Notes: generated by a model not told the origin, from the sequence alone. A stretch of 64,000 bases of DNA from REEB481 sp964586595 (GCA_964586595.1 CAZPHB010000006.1:1-64000); one strand, 5' to 3'; positions 8,316 to 18,204 are shown, counted from the first letter of the stretch. A program made the numbers and translations.

Positions 8316-10049
8316 TCAATTCGCAAACACCATGGTTTTACTTTCCACGGGTCGGCCATCCAGCAATAATGTATAGTACAGGATGCCGCTTTGGCCCCCA
8401 CCATGTTCGTACAACACCTCATTGTTGCCTGTGTTGAGCTTCATGGGTAGGTCGCGGAGCACGCGCCCGGAGGCGTCGCTGATGCGCATCAGCGCCTGTC
8501 GGTACGATGGTATCCGGTTCACACGCACCACAATCCAAGTGGCTTCGTCAAAGGGGTTGGGATGGTTCTGCTCCAGCACCAAAGCCGGTTCCTCTTGCCA
8601 GGTGTGTGCATCAAGGCCGGAGGTGATTCCGGTGACTTCGCGGCTGAAGATGCTCTCCACGCCGTTGCTGTCCACCGAGGCTGCGCTGAGGTAATAGCTT
8701 CGTCCGTCGGGCATTTCAAAACTACCACTGCTGCCGTTCATGGTGTACACAGAATCCCACTCCTGAGATGCGCTGCGAATCGCCACGCGATACTGTTTGT
8801 ATTTGGTTTCCTGTGTGATGGAAACAAACACCGTTTTGCCACTCACCTGCACGCTGAGGTCGGGTCGAGCCGGACCTGTGGCGGACATGGCCGCTGCACA
8901 GGCGTTGATGCAGGCATTACGGGCAAGGTAATTGAAATCCACATAGAAACTGTCTGTGACGCCATCCATGTTTCGGTCGGCACCGGCAATGTCGCGGGTG
9001 CTGTGCTGACGGTCGCTGTAGCCTGTAGCGCCTACATTTGCGTCGCCGTGCTCGTGCGCGCTGGTGAGGCGGATGGCCGGAAAGCCGCTTTGCCGGAAAG
9101 GAATGTGGTCACCCCCGCGGCCGGTGCGGTCTTCCGGACTCATGATCTGAATATCGGAAAACACCTTCATGTGCTGCTGCAGCATCTCTTTGTATTCCAG
9201 TTTGGTGAAGCGCGCCAGTTGTTTGGACGGCGAGTTGATGTTTCCTGCGGAAAACAGACGCACGCGGATGCTGTCAATGGTATTTTCACCCGGACAGCCC
9301 GGGGCTGAGGCCGTCTTGCCACAAATGACGCCACCGGTAACATCGTTGTTTAACACGGAGCGTATCTTAATGCCTTTCTGCTGGGCGAAGGTCACAAATG
9401 CCTGGGCTCCGTAAAGCCCTTGCTCCTCGCCGGTGGTTGCCATAAACACCAGCGTGCGGCGGAAGGACATGGTGCTCATCACCCTGGCCAGTTCCATCAC
9501 CAAGGCGGTGCCACTGGCATTGTCTTCTACACCGGCAGCCAGACAGGATGTGTCGCAATTGCCTTCACAGCGGCTGTCGAAGTGCCCTTCGATGAGCACG
9601 ATGCTTTTATCGGAGGTGTCGGTGCCCGGTAAAACCGCCAACACGTTTCGGTGGCTGTTCATCAGGTTGCACACGTTCAGGTTAAACTGCAGATATGCAG
9701 GAACCAGTCGGTTTCCGGACAGTTGGCCATAGCGCGCAAATTCTCCATAGATCCACCGGCGGGCTGCTCCGATGCCTTTGTTTGCCGACTGCGTGTCAGA
9801 GGCTGTATTGCGGTTCTGAAATGCCGCCAAGCGGAGGATGTTCTTCTTCATGGTGTCGGGAGAAATACGTTCGGCCAGCAGACGCGCGATTTGTGCCGGT
9901 TGGTCCAAGGGAACCTGCTGCCGGTATTGCTCCGGGTTGAAGTTGCCGCGCATGATCGCTTCGGCTTCACCACTGCTGCACACCGTGTTTGTTTGTGCCG
10001 TGAGCACTGTTGACGACAGGAACAACGCGCTGAACAAAATGGGTTTCAT
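8316..10049 (-). CDS. Secreted M28 family peptidase with T9SS type A sorting domain
   Basis: This is an exported zinc aminopeptidase-like protein (577 aa). After a signal peptide (MKPILFSALFLSSTVLTAQ) and an alpha-helical prodomain comes the M28 core: IEGHFDSR with ligand His and Asp, VEDNASG, the catalytic TGEEQGLYGAQ and the late-ligand region DHIPFRQSGFPAIRL. Cysteines CEGNCDTSC suggest disulfides. The last ~85 residues (EQNHPNPFDEATW...GILYYTLLLDG) form a T9SS type A C-terminal sorting domain, so the enzyme should be surface-bound or released. The start at 10049 is favoured because the signal peptide begins there; the frame opens at 10070. Confidence 0.88.
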   Translation of the reverse strand: MKPILFSALFLSSTVLTAQTNTVCSSGEAEAIMRGNFNPEQYRQQVPLDQPAQIARLLAERISPDTMKKNILRLAAFQNRNTASDTQSANKGIGAARRWIYGEFARYGQLSGNRLVPAYLQFNLNVCNLMNSHRNVLAVLPGTDTSDKSIVLIEGHFDSRCEGNCDTSCLAAGVEDNASGTALVMELARVMSTMSFRRTLVFMATTGEEQGLYGAQAFVTFAQQKGIKIRSVLNNDVTGGVICGKTASAPGCPGENTIDSIRVRLFSAGNINSPSKQLARFTKLEYKEMLQQHMKVFSDIQIMSPEDRTGRGGDHIPFRQSGFPAIRLTSAHEHGDANVGATGYSDRQHSTRDIAGADRNMDGVTDSFYVDFNYLARNACINACAAAMSATGPARPDLSVQVSGKTVFVSITQETKYKQYRVAIRSASQEWDSVYTMNGSSGSFEMPDGRSYYLSAASVDSNGVESIFSREVTGITSGLDAHTWQEEPALVLEQNHPNPFDEATWIVVRVNRIPSYRQALMRISDASGRVLRDLPMKLNTGNNEVLYEHGGGQSGILYYTLLLDGRPVESKTMVFAN

Positions 10050-10154
10050 GATTTGATGGCTGATGAACATGGCTGGGTTTTATGCCTAAGAGCACTTGAC
10101 GAATTTAACGGTTTGTTTTCCATTCCTTGCTTTGCTGCAACCTGACCGGCAGTC

Positions 10155-11513
10155 TCAGGTTTGCCAAAACGGTTTGGGTAAATCGGCTTGGGGTCTTTGT
10201 CGGATGCGCCACGGCGCAGGCCAAAGATTGTTGCTGCGCCGACCCAGGTGGTTGATCCAACCCAACGGGAGCCCTTCATAAGAAACCGCATTCCAACCTT
10301 CACTTGCTGTAACTGGCAGAATGCCGTCGCCACAAAGGAATGCCAGGGCTTCGTTTAACGTCAACGGCGCTGTATTTCCACTGTTCAAATGCACACTCAG
10401 CGCGAGTTCGGGGTCTGGTTTGAACTTTTTACCCATGAATGCGCCGGCACGCGTGCCTGTGTGAACCAACCGAACCACCTTTAATTGCGTGCTCAGACTT
10501 TCGGCCATTTCGCTGATGAGGTACAGCCCATCTTCGCGTTCAACAAGGTTTGCACCATCAGAAATCCATTCCGGCCGGCTGTTGTCTTTCTTCTTTAAAC
10601 CCTGCTTTTGGGTTGATTCCTGTGTTCCTTCTGATTGGCCTTGCTTCTGAATAACACCCAGAAAAAAACCTTCCCCTCCGCCATTGCCGGGCCAGTTATA
10701 CCAGCAGGCGGTATCACAATTTCCTTCCATCAATCCCCATTCCTTAGGAAAAACAAGGGAAACCGTTTGGGCATCTGGTTGTTGCAGCACGGATTCCAGT
10801 TGCGCTTCGTTCTCTGCGCGATTCAGGGTACAGGTGCTGTACAGCAGGAAACCGCCTGGTTTCACGGTGGGCCAAATTTCTTCGAGCAACCGTTGCTGTC
10901 GCGCGGCGCAGAAGCGCACCAGATCGTGCGACCAATGTTCGCGCGCCTCTTCACTTTTACGGAACATACCTTCCCCACTGCAGGGCGCATCCACCAGTAC
11001 CACGTCGAACATAGAATCAACGCCACGGAACACCGCCGGGTCTGCCTGCGTTACAAGGTGGTTGTCCCATCCCGCTTTGCTCAGGTTTTCCCGCAAAACC
11101 CCAACCCGGGATTTGATGGGTTCATTGGAAACCAAAACCCCTTTTCCAGAAAGCAGGTTTGCCAGATGTACACTTTTGCCGCCGGGAGCCGCGCATAAAT
11201 CCAACACCAAGGGCTGCGCCGGAAGATGAAGCCTGGAAAAAACGGCGCCGACAAGTTGACTGCCGGCCTCCTGCACATAATAGGCCCCGCCGTGAAACCA
11301 CGGATCATAAACAAAAGATGGTCTTTGGGTAAGCATCAACCCCTGCGTATTCCACAAAACAGCATCAATTGCTCCCGGGGTTGCGGCCGCGAATTTCCTG
11401 GGGTGAAGGTTTACAGAAACAGCTCCGGGATGTTCAAAAGCCTGAAACAATTGCGGATGATTCTGAGGAAAATCCTTGCGCAGTCGTTCTAAAAAACCCT
11501 CAGGTAACTCCAT
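10155..11513 (-). CDS. rsmF: RsmB/RsmF-family RNA m5C methyltransferase
   Basis: This is an S-adenosylmethionine-dependent RNA cytosine-C5 methyltransferase of the NOL1/NOP2/Sun family (452 aa). The core shows the SAM motif LDLCAAPGGKS, the catalytic motif VDAPCSGEGMFRK with the first cysteine, and YSTCTLN with the second cysteine. The N-terminal PUA-like and C-terminal extensions, and the GEGMFRK wording, point to the RsmF (16S rRNA) branch. That is an inference from motif wording. It is followed by the M28 peptidase gene after 105 nt. Confidence 0.85.
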   Translation of the reverse strand: MELPEGFLERLRKDFPQNHPQLFQAFEHPGAVSVNLHPRKFAAATPGAIDAVLWNTQGLMLTQRPSFVYDPWFHGGAYYVQEAGSQLVGAVFSRLHLPAQPLVLDLCAAPGGKSVHLANLLSGKGVLVSNEPIKSRVGVLRENLSKAGWDNHLVTQADPAVFRGVDSMFDVVLVDAPCSGEGMFRKSEEAREHWSHDLVRFCAARQQRLLEEIWPTVKPGGFLLYSTCTLNRAENEAQLESVLQQPDAQTVSLVFPKEWGLMEGNCDTACWYNWPGNGGGEGFFLGVIQKQGQSEGTQESTQKQGLKKKDNSRPEWISDGANLVEREDGLYLISEMAESLSTQLKVVRLVHTGTRAGAFMGKKFKPDPELALSVHLNSGNTAPLTLNEALAFLCGDGILPVTASEGWNAVSYEGLPLGWINHLGRRSNNLWPAPWRIRQRPQADLPKPFWQT

Positions 11514-11565
11514 GGGGCAAAAAAAGTATATTTGTTGAATGTGCCATCATGGCCAAGGCTTTGAT

Positions 11566-11573
11566 TACCTTTG
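11566..11573 (+). promoter_or_regulatory. TAnnTTTG promoter element of the desaturase
   Basis: TACCTTTG lies 24 nt before the desaturase ATG at 11598, leaving a short leader of about 17-20 nt. Confidence 0.5.
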
Positions 11574-11597
11574 TAAAACAACATAAGTAAATCATCA

Positions 11598-12713
11598 ATG
11601 AGTACTTCAAAAATGAATGTTCCTACTCCAGTTTTCGATAATCAGGGGAACAAGTTTTACGGAGAATTACGTGCAGCGGTAGATGAGTTTTTCAAGAATA
11701 AAGGAATAAAGAAAACCGGAGACCGGCGTTTATACACCAAAACAACCATCATCATGGTGGCCGTTCCCACGTTGATGGCATTGGCGCTGTTTGCCGGGCT
11801 ACCCATCTGGGCTTCAGTGCTCTTGTTTGCCCTGGTTGGTGTATTCCATGCACTGGCTGGTTTCAACATCATGCACGATGCCTGTCACGGTAGTTTCTCT
11901 TCCAACGGGAAAGTGAATAACTGGTTTGGAAACATCATGAGTCTGCTCGGCAGCCATGCCTTTATTTGGAAAACCAAGCACAATGTAATTCACCATACCT
12001 ACACCAACGTAGATGGCATTGACGATGATATTGCGAAGATTCCGGCGCTGAGGCATTGTCCCACGCAACCTTGGAAACCCGCGCTGCGATTCCAACACCT
12101 GTACATGATGGGTCTTTATGCCATCAGTTCGGTTTTCTGGATGTACGTTGCTGATTTTGAAAAATACTTCAAACGCCGCGTGTACACCTCCGAATTGCCA
12201 AAATTCCCCCTGAAGGAACATGTGATTTTCTGGGCCACCAAGGTGGCTTATACCCTCGTTTACATTGGTTTGCCCGTTTACATGCTCGGTTGGGGTTCAG
12301 GACTACTTTGCTTCTTCGCGCTTCATGTTACCCTGGGTATCGTACTGAGTTGCGTATTCCAGATGGCCCATGTTGTTGAAAAGACCCACTTCGTAGAAGC
12401 AAACCAGAACGAACGCGTGCGCATTCCACAAGAGTGGGCCGTGCACCAGATGGCTACTACCGCAAACTTTGCGCCCAATTCCAAATTCTGGACCTGGTTT
12501 ACCGGTGGACTGAATTTTCAGGTTGAACACCACCTGTTTCCGCAGATCAGCCACGTTCATTATCCGGATGTGCGCAAGATTGTCCAGCAGGTTGCCGCAA
12601 AACACAATGTGCCCTATCTGGAATACCCTACCTTCCGCGAGGCGTTCGTGTCGCATTTTCGCTTCATGCGCCTCTTGGGCTCCGGACAGGATGTTGCAGT
12701 AGCGCACGCCTGA
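11598..12713 (+). CDS. Membrane fatty acid desaturase
   Basis: This is a membrane-bound di-iron acyl desaturase (371 aa) of the linoleoyl-CoA/DesA3-like type, which introduces double bonds into acyl chains. The three histidine boxes are present: HDACHG near residue 93, HNVIHHTYTN near 129 and QVEHHLFP near 307. Two hydrophobic hairpins surround them (MVAVPTLMALALFAGLPIWASVLLF; ATKVAYTLVYIGLPVYMLG). There is no fused cytochrome b5 domain, so an external electron donor is needed. It stands alone with its own promoter. The position specificity cannot be read from sequence. Confidence 0.9.
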   Translation: MSTSKMNVPTPVFDNQGNKFYGELRAAVDEFFKNKGIKKTGDRRLYTKTTIIMVAVPTLMALALFAGLPIWASVLLFALVGVFHALAGFNIMHDACHGSFSSNGKVNNWFGNIMSLLGSHAFIWKTKHNVIHHTYTNVDGIDDDIAKIPALRHCPTQPWKPALRFQHLYMMGLYAISSVFWMYVADFEKYFKRRVYTSELPKFPLKEHVIFWATKVAYTLVYIGLPVYMLGWGSGLLCFFALHVTLGIVLSCVFQMAHVVEKTHFVEANQNERVRIPQEWAVHQMATTANFAPNSKFWTWFTGGLNFQVEHHLFPQISHVHYPDVRKIVQQVAAKHNVPYLEYPTFREAFVSHFRFMRLLGSGQDVAVAHA

Positions 12714-12758
12714 CAGAACGAAAACACCCTGGTGGTGTGCTCCGATAAAAAATTGTTC

Positions 12759-14798
12759 ATGTATTCCCGCATTATAATCTTTCTGCTTCTGGTCACCACC
12801 CTTGGTGCTTGCAGAAAAAACGATGGAACTTATTGGGACGCCGAATACTTGGCACCTATTGCACGCGCCGATATCGCCCTGGACCAACTGTACACGGGCA
12901 ACCTGCTCAACAAGGCCGGCGACAGCAGCTACGCGCTGGAATACAACCAACTTGTTTACACCAGCAACCGACTGGAAGGGATCAAAATACCAGATACGGT
13001 TGTTACACGATACTTCACATTGAAAACCCTGCGTCTGAATGACCAAAGCATCTCGCGCAGGGTAACACTTGCCGAAATCAATCCGGCATTTATCCTGGCC
13101 CATGGAAGCACGCAGGTGATTCCGGCACAAAACCTCACCAACCTCAATCCGGTAGATCTTGACGCCAGCGCCTTCTTCGAATATGCCACCCTCGACAGCG
13201 GTTGGCTGACCATGGAGATTTTCAATGAGCTTCCGGTAAACCTGTCTGAGGTAACTTTTGAGCTTCGCAACAAAACCGACAACTCCGTAGTCAGCACCCA
13301 AACCTTTTACAACCTGGCTCCTAATTCCCGGCAAAACTCCAGAACATCGCTTTCCGGAAAAACCGTGTACAAAACACTCACGGCGCAAATCAAAACACTG
13401 AAAACCGATGCGAGCAGCGGACCGGTTGTGGTTGATGCGTTTAAAGGCGTTCAGTTGAACCTCACGGTGGATGGTCTGAAACCCAGAGCAGCAACAGCAG
13501 CTTTCCCCAGCCAAAACGTGCTTTACCAAGATGAAGGAACCAGCATGGAAATGGGCGGACCGGAGCTGAAGTTTGTTCAGGCCAGAAAGGGAACCCTGCG
13601 CATCCGCATATCCACCACCATCCAGGAAAACCTGACCATGATCTTCCGACTGCCAAATGTGGTCAAGAATGGACAGAGCGTAGAACGCATCATCAAGGTC
13701 CCGGCTGCCGTTCCGGGAGAAACAAAAAAATATGTGGAAGATGTGGACATGAATGGTTACGTGGTGGATTACCGCGGCAAAAACCCTTCTGTTACAGATA
13801 CCGTAAACACCTTCCACCAGATAGTCATTGTGAATCTGGACAGCAGCGGCCGTAAGGTAAACGTGTCGCTCGACGACAGCGTGCGGGTTGAATACGGCAT
13901 TGTGGGCGTTGAACCGGAGTGGGCGATTGGGTATTTCGGCCAGTCGAATGAGCAAATCAACGGCGTTCAGCCGGTGGACCTTTTCAAAGGCATAGGCGGC
14001 AGTCTGGAACCCGAAAACGTATCGCTGCGGGTGCGTGTTTCCAATGGCGTTGGCGCACAAGGGCGTGTGCTCATCAGAAGCTTGGAAAGCCAGAACTCCT
14101 TAAACAACACATCGGTTCCTTTGGTTGCTCCTACCCTGCTCGGCGTGAACACAGATATCAACGCCGCCACCTTTCAACCTTGGGCACCCTGGGAAATATC
14201 CTACATCTTAAATACCAGCAACTCCAATGTGCGCAGTTTCATAGGCAACCTGCCCAACCAGCTCGCCTACGACCTGAACCTGCAGATGAATCCCAATGGA
14301 AATACCACCCGTTGGAAAGATTTCTTATACCACGACAAACCACTGAACGTATACCTGGATGCTTCCATGCCGATCAGTTTCAAATCTCCCGGTGTGTATT
14401 TCCGGGATACGCAGGTGTTGAACCTTGGCGCTATTAAGGGAATAGAACTGGCAAAAAGTGCCATGCTGAAAATATTCGCCGAGAACGACTACCCGGTGAG
14501 CATCCGCATGAAAGCCTATTTGCTGGATGCCAATCGTTTGGTTTTGGACAGCATTGTTCCTGAAGAACAGATCCCTGCTTCGACCGTGAATCAGGCTAAT
14601 GGTGCGGTGATTGCACGTTCCGCGGCAACGCTGCTGGCACCTGTGTCTGAAACAGGTATGGAAAACCTCCGCCGGGCGCGCTACATCGTGTTTGTGCCGC
14701 GCCTCAACACGGAGGGTTCCGACTACAGAAAATTGTACTCCTTCTACAGGTTGAAACTTCGCCTGGTGGGACAAGTAACCATTGCTAATTCCTTTTAA
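12759..14798 (+). CDS. Large uncharacterised lipoprotein
   Basis: I do not recognise the family of this 679-residue protein. It starts MYSRIIIFLLLVTTLGACRKN, a signal peptide with a lipobox (T-L-G-A-C), so a mature lipoprotein of ~660 aa is expected, probably at the outer membrane. The rest looks like beta-rich modules (repeated alternating patterns such as VEYGIVGVEPEWAIGYFG) with no enzyme motif visible. The gene frame is open to 12732, but the signal peptide sets the start at 12759. It is 6 nt upstream of a barrel-like protein, so the pair is likely an operon acting together at the cell surface. Confidence 0.75.
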   Translation: MYSRIIIFLLLVTTLGACRKNDGTYWDAEYLAPIARADIALDQLYTGNLLNKAGDSSYALEYNQLVYTSNRLEGIKIPDTVVTRYFTLKTLRLNDQSISRRVTLAEINPAFILAHGSTQVIPAQNLTNLNPVDLDASAFFEYATLDSGWLTMEIFNELPVNLSEVTFELRNKTDNSVVSTQTFYNLAPNSRQNSRTSLSGKTVYKTLTAQIKTLKTDASSGPVVVDAFKGVQLNLTVDGLKPRAATAAFPSQNVLYQDEGTSMEMGGPELKFVQARKGTLRIRISTTIQENLTMIFRLPNVVKNGQSVERIIKVPAAVPGETKKYVEDVDMNGYVVDYRGKNPSVTDTVNTFHQIVIVNLDSSGRKVNVSLDDSVRVEYGIVGVEPEWAIGYFGQSNEQINGVQPVDLFKGIGGSLEPENVSLRVRVSNGVGAQGRVLIRSLESQNSLNNTSVPLVAPTLLGVNTDINAATFQPWAPWEISYILNTSNSNVRSFIGNLPNQLAYDLNLQMNPNGNTTRWKDFLYHDKPLNVYLDASMPISFKSPGVYFRDTQVLNLGAIKGIELAKSAMLKIFAENDYPVSIRMKAYLLDANRLVLDSIVPEEQIPASTVNQANGAVIARSAATLLAPVSETGMENLRRARYIVFVPRLNTEGSDYRKLYSFYRLKLRLVGQVTIANSF

Positions 14799-14804
14799 CG
14801 CAGC

Positions 14805-16163
14805 ATGTTTCTGAATAAAAAAACGCTGTTGCTCTTTCCGGCAATGTGCATTGCCCTCGTACTTTTCGCACAAAACACGCCTTTGGACAGCAGCAAGCTT
14901 CACGAAGCTCGCGACAGCAATCTTGTGCTTTCCGCACAAAATACTCCTTTGGACAGGATACACCGTCCTACTCAGGTAATTACAAAATATGTGCTTCCGA
15001 GCAACCTCGAAATCACCACACAGGCCATGTATTTGAGCACCCGCGTGCCGGCGGGAGCACTTTACCGTTTGCAGGGTGGAAATCTGAACAACAAGATCAT
15101 TGGAAAAACCGCTGACCGCATTGGGTCCGGAATGGCTTCCATTCAGGGAGAAAACTCGATTCAGGTGTGTTTTAATGATCAGGCGCATAGCGTTTTTCCC
15201 TCCAAAACAGGATACTGGTCGCTGGATTATAAGTACACAAACCTGGTTGGGGCAAGCTTCAACCAAGATGCTTTTAATCTGGTTTTTCGCGGCAATGCGC
15301 CTTTTGCCGGCACCACCATGCGCAGCGAGCAACTCAGCCTGAACAGCATGTCGTGGAACCAACTGGGTGCCAGCTTCATAAAAACAATCAAGCCTGCGGG
15401 AAAAGGAAACTATTGGTTTGAAGCCGGAGCGTCCTGGGTGTTTATGCGCGAATACACCCGCCTCTCCATGCCGCGTGCGCATCTGTTCACTTCTTCCCTT
15501 GGCGACAGCCTAAACCTGTCCTACCAACTTGACGTTACGCGCAAGGACAAAAACGACCTTGGGTTTTATCCGCTCAGCCACGGCGCTTCCATCAACTTTC
15601 AATTTGCTGGAATGAAAGGGAAAAATGAACAATCACATTATTGGCGCGTTTCTGTTTCCGATTTGGGCTTGGTTTCATTAGGCGCTGCGGGTGCTTCTTA
15701 TACCAAAGACTCTGCCTTCGGGATCAATGGATGGGAGGTGCCGTTCACACCATACGGCATCGACAGCAACGCTTCATTCAGCAACTATTTTGACACCTTG
15801 CTGAACCGCATGAATCCGCGCCGTTCCGGTCTGAATTCATTGGTATCCCTCCCGGCGTTGTTCAGTTTCTCCAAAGGTGTTTACCTGAGTAATGGGCGAC
15901 ACATCTTTGGAAACCTGGTGTACCGCGCTTATCCCGGGTTTATTCCCAGGGTCAGCGTTGGATATGGAAAATATAAGGGGAAGTTCTACTATGGTTCTCA
16001 ACTTGCATACGGAGGCGTTCATGCTTTCGATGTGCGCGCCTTTGTTTCGTGCACCGTTAAAAACCTTCGCGTGCGCATGGACATCAACAGTGTTGAGGGT
16101 TTGTTGTTCCCCGGTAAACTGGGTGGAGCCGGCGCGACGCTTTTGCTCGTTTGGGATTTATAA
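14805..16163 (+). CDS. DUF5723-like outer-membrane beta-barrel protein
   Basis: This 452-residue protein has an N-terminal signal peptide (LLLFPAMCIALVLFAQ) and then many short amphipathic beta strands. It ends in an aromatic-terminated strand (GGAGATLLLVWDL), as expected of an outer-membrane barrel. Residues such as NPRRSGLNSLVSLPALFSFSKGVYL and the overall length resemble the Bacteroidota DUF5723 family; that assignment is tentative. It is 6 nt downstream of the large lipoprotein gene. An imperfect duplication of the AQNTPLD segment sits right after the signal peptide. Confidence 0.6.
   Translation: MFLNKKTLLLFPAMCIALVLFAQNTPLDSSKLHEARDSNLVLSAQNTPLDRIHRPTQVITKYVLPSNLEITTQAMYLSTRVPAGALYRLQGGNLNNKIIGKTADRIGSGMASIQGENSIQVCFNDQAHSVFPSKTGYWSLDYKYTNLVGASFNQDAFNLVFRGNAPFAGTTMRSEQLSLNSMSWNQLGASFIKTIKPAGKGNYWFEAGASWVFMREYTRLSMPRAHLFTSSLGDSLNLSYQLDVTRKDKNDLGFYPLSHGASINFQFAGMKGKNEQSHYWRVSVSDLGLVSLGAAGASYTKDSAFGINGWEVPFTPYGIDSNASFSNYFDTLLNRMNPRRSGLNSLVSLPALFSFSKGVYLSNGRHIFGNLVYRAYPGFIPRVSVGYGKYKGKFYYGSQLAYGGVHAFDVRAFVSCTVKNLRVRMDINSVEGLLFPGKLGGAGATLLLVWDL
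14859..14956 (+). repeat. Imperfect 66-nt-period duplication across a signal-peptide cleavage site
   Basis: Two 32-nt segments at 14859-14890 and 14925-14956 are near identical and encode LVLFAQNTPLD and LVLSAQNTPLD, 22 residues apart, at the end of the signal peptide of the barrel-like protein. This creates two possible cleavage-site contexts in tandem. Confidence 0.7.
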
Positions 16164-16170
16164 GCTCCTC

Positions 16171-18204
16171 TTAGGATTCTGCCGGCGCTTCAGCAGATGT
16201 TTCAGGTTGCTGCGTCTCTGGTGCTGTTTCTGAAGTGCTTGGTTCATCTGTGTCGCTGTTCATGAACTCCTCGTAGGTGGTTTTGGTGCTGAACGGGCGC
16301 TTGCCGATCAACTGTTCCAAATCAGATTGGAACAACACCTCTTTCTTCAACAATTCCTGAGCAAGTGCTTCCGTGTGTTGTTTGTGTTCCAACAGCAGGT
16401 TTTTTGTGCGTGTATATGCCTGATCTACCAATTCGCGCACCTCTTGATCAATGAGTTCAGCGGTTTTCTCGCTGTAGGGTTTTTGATATCCATATTCACC
16501 CTGCGCATCGTAGAAGCTCAGGTTGCCCACCTTTGTGCTCATTCCGTATACGGTCACCATGCTGTAAGCCAGTTTTGTAACACGTTCCAGGTCGTTTTGG
16601 GCACCGGTGCTTACTTTACTAAAAAACACTTCTTCGGCAGCTCGACCACCCAAGGTCATGCACATAGAGTCGATCAACTGCTCGGTGCGGTAGAGGTATT
16701 GTTCTTTGGGAAGGTATTGTGCATATCCCAATGCGGCCACTCCGCGCGGAACGATGGAAACCTTCACCAGCGGATCTGCAAACTCCAGGAACCAACCGGC
16801 AACGGCGTGCCCTGCTTCGTGGTAGGCCACAATTTCCTTTTCCTCCGGAGAAATCAACTTGTTCTTCTTTTCCAAACCACCTATCACGCGGTCGATGGCA
16901 TCCTGGAAATCTTGCATTTCTACCGCTTCTTTACCTTTTCTGGCTGCAATCAGCGCGGCCTCGTTGCACACGTTCGCAATTTCTGCGCCGGCGAAACCGG
17001 GGGTTTGGGCTGCGAGTTTTTTCGCCTCCACGTCAGATGCCAGTTTGGTAAGCGGCTTCAGGTGTACTTTGAAAATTTGCTCTCTGCCGATCAAATCTGG
17101 TTTGTCCACAGAAATCTGTCTGTCAAAACGTCCGGGGCGCAACAGTGCCGAATCAAGAATATCGGGCCTGTTGGTGGCCGCCATCAAAATCACACCGCTG
17201 TCGGTTCCAAAGCCATCCATTTCGGCAAGCAGTTGGTTCAGGGTGCTTTCGCGTTCGTCGTTGCTGCTTTGCACCAGGTTCTTTCCACGGGCACGACCAA
17301 TGGCGTCAATTTCATCAATGAAAATAATGCACGGCGCCTTCTCTTTCGCTTGTTTGAATAAATCGCGAACCCGACTGGCACCCACACCCACAAACATTTC
17401 TACAAAATCGGAACCCGACAACGAAAAGAAAGGAACACCGGCTTCGCCGGCAACGGCTTTTGCCAGCAGTGTTTTTCCGGTACCGGGAGGGCCTACGAGC
17501 AATACACCCTTGGGTATTTTGCCGCCCAGATTGGTGTACTTCTTGGGGTTCTTCAGGAAGTCCACTACTTCCATCACTTCCATCTTTGCTTCCTGTAAAC
17601 CGGCTACGTCTTTGAAGGTTACATTCACCTTCGTGTCTTTATCGTACAACTGAGCGCGTGCACGGCCTATGTTGAAAATGTTAGGGCCGGAACCGCCGGA
17701 GTTGCCACCCATTCTGCGCATCACCAACATCCAAAAGCCAACGAAAATAAGTATGAAGAACAACCAGTTCAGGATCTGCCCGGTATAATCTGCGCGGGTT
17801 TTAAACTCCAGCTTCAGTGCCAGATCAGGGTTGATGTTCTTTGCCTTCAATTCCCCTTTCAGCGCTTCGAGTTCCCTGTTGAAATAATCAATCTCTGTTT
17901 CGAAATAATACTGGGGAACATCGCTGCCATAAGCATCGGCGTTGCTCTTAAGCTTCTTGTGTTCTTCTTTATCAAGTGCTTCACGGGTCAGGAATACTTC
18001 TACCTCACTCTCGTTCCACACCACCATTTTTTCCACCTCTTCACTCAGCACCATGCGTTTTACATCATTCCAGGAGCTTGGCTTGCCGTGTTCTTTGGGA
18101 AAGAAGTTGATGATGATGAAGGCAAGAATCACCAGGGCATAAATCCAATTGGGATTAAAGCGCGGTTTGCGCTCCTGGGGTTTTGGTTGTTGTTGATCGT
18201 TCAT
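16171..18204 (-). CDS. ftsH: ATP-dependent zinc metalloprotease FtsH
   Basis: This is a membrane-anchored AAA+ protease for quality control and regulated proteolysis (677 aa). It has two membrane spans (IYALVILAFIIINFF near residue 20 and ILNWLFFILIFVGFWMLVM near 135) enclosing a periplasmic domain. AAA motifs are Walker A GPPGTGKT near 238, Walker B IIFIDEIDAIG and SRH RPDILDSALLRPGRFD. The zinc site HEAGH is near 458. The start at 18204 (MNDQQQPKP) fits; the open frame extends 17 residues up without similarity. The C-terminal tail is Ser/Thr/Glu rich. A TAAATTTG element (18279 to 18272) could be its promoter. Confidence 0.96.
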   Translation of the reverse strand: MNDQQQPKPQERKPRFNPNWIYALVILAFIIINFFPKEHGKPSSWNDVKRMVLSEEVEKMVVWNESEVEVFLTREALDKEEHKKLKSNADAYGSDVPQYYFETEIDYFNRELEALKGELKAKNINPDLALKLEFKTRADYTGQILNWLFFILIFVGFWMLVMRRMGGNSGGSGPNIFNIGRARAQLYDKDTKVNVTFKDVAGLQEAKMEVMEVVDFLKNPKKYTNLGGKIPKGVLLVGPPGTGKTLLAKAVAGEAGVPFFSLSGSDFVEMFVGVGASRVRDLFKQAKEKAPCIIFIDEIDAIGRARGKNLVQSSNDERESTLNQLLAEMDGFGTDSGVILMAATNRPDILDSALLRPGRFDRQISVDKPDLIGREQIFKVHLKPLTKLASDVEAKKLAAQTPGFAGAEIANVCNEAALIAARKGKEAVEMQDFQDAIDRVIGGLEKKNKLISPEEKEIVAYHEAGHAVAGWFLEFADPLVKVSIVPRGVAALGYAQYLPKEQYLYRTEQLIDSMCMTLGGRAAEEVFFSKVSTGAQNDLERVTKLAYSMVTVYGMSTKVGNLSFYDAQGEYGYQKPYSEKTAELIDQEVRELVDQAYTRTKNLLLEHKQHTEALAQELLKKEVLFQSDLEQLIGKRPFSTKTTYEEFMNSDTDEPSTSETAPETQQPETSAEAPAES

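Noticed and set aside
10046..10333. 95-codon minus-strand frame after the methyltransferase gene
   Set aside because: It overlaps the 3' end of the methyltransferase in another frame and shows no conserved pattern.
12303..14060. 585-codon minus-strand frame opposite the desaturase end and the large lipoprotein gene
   Set aside because: The plus strand has a clear lipoprotein signal and a desaturase histidine box; the antisense product has no recognisable feature.
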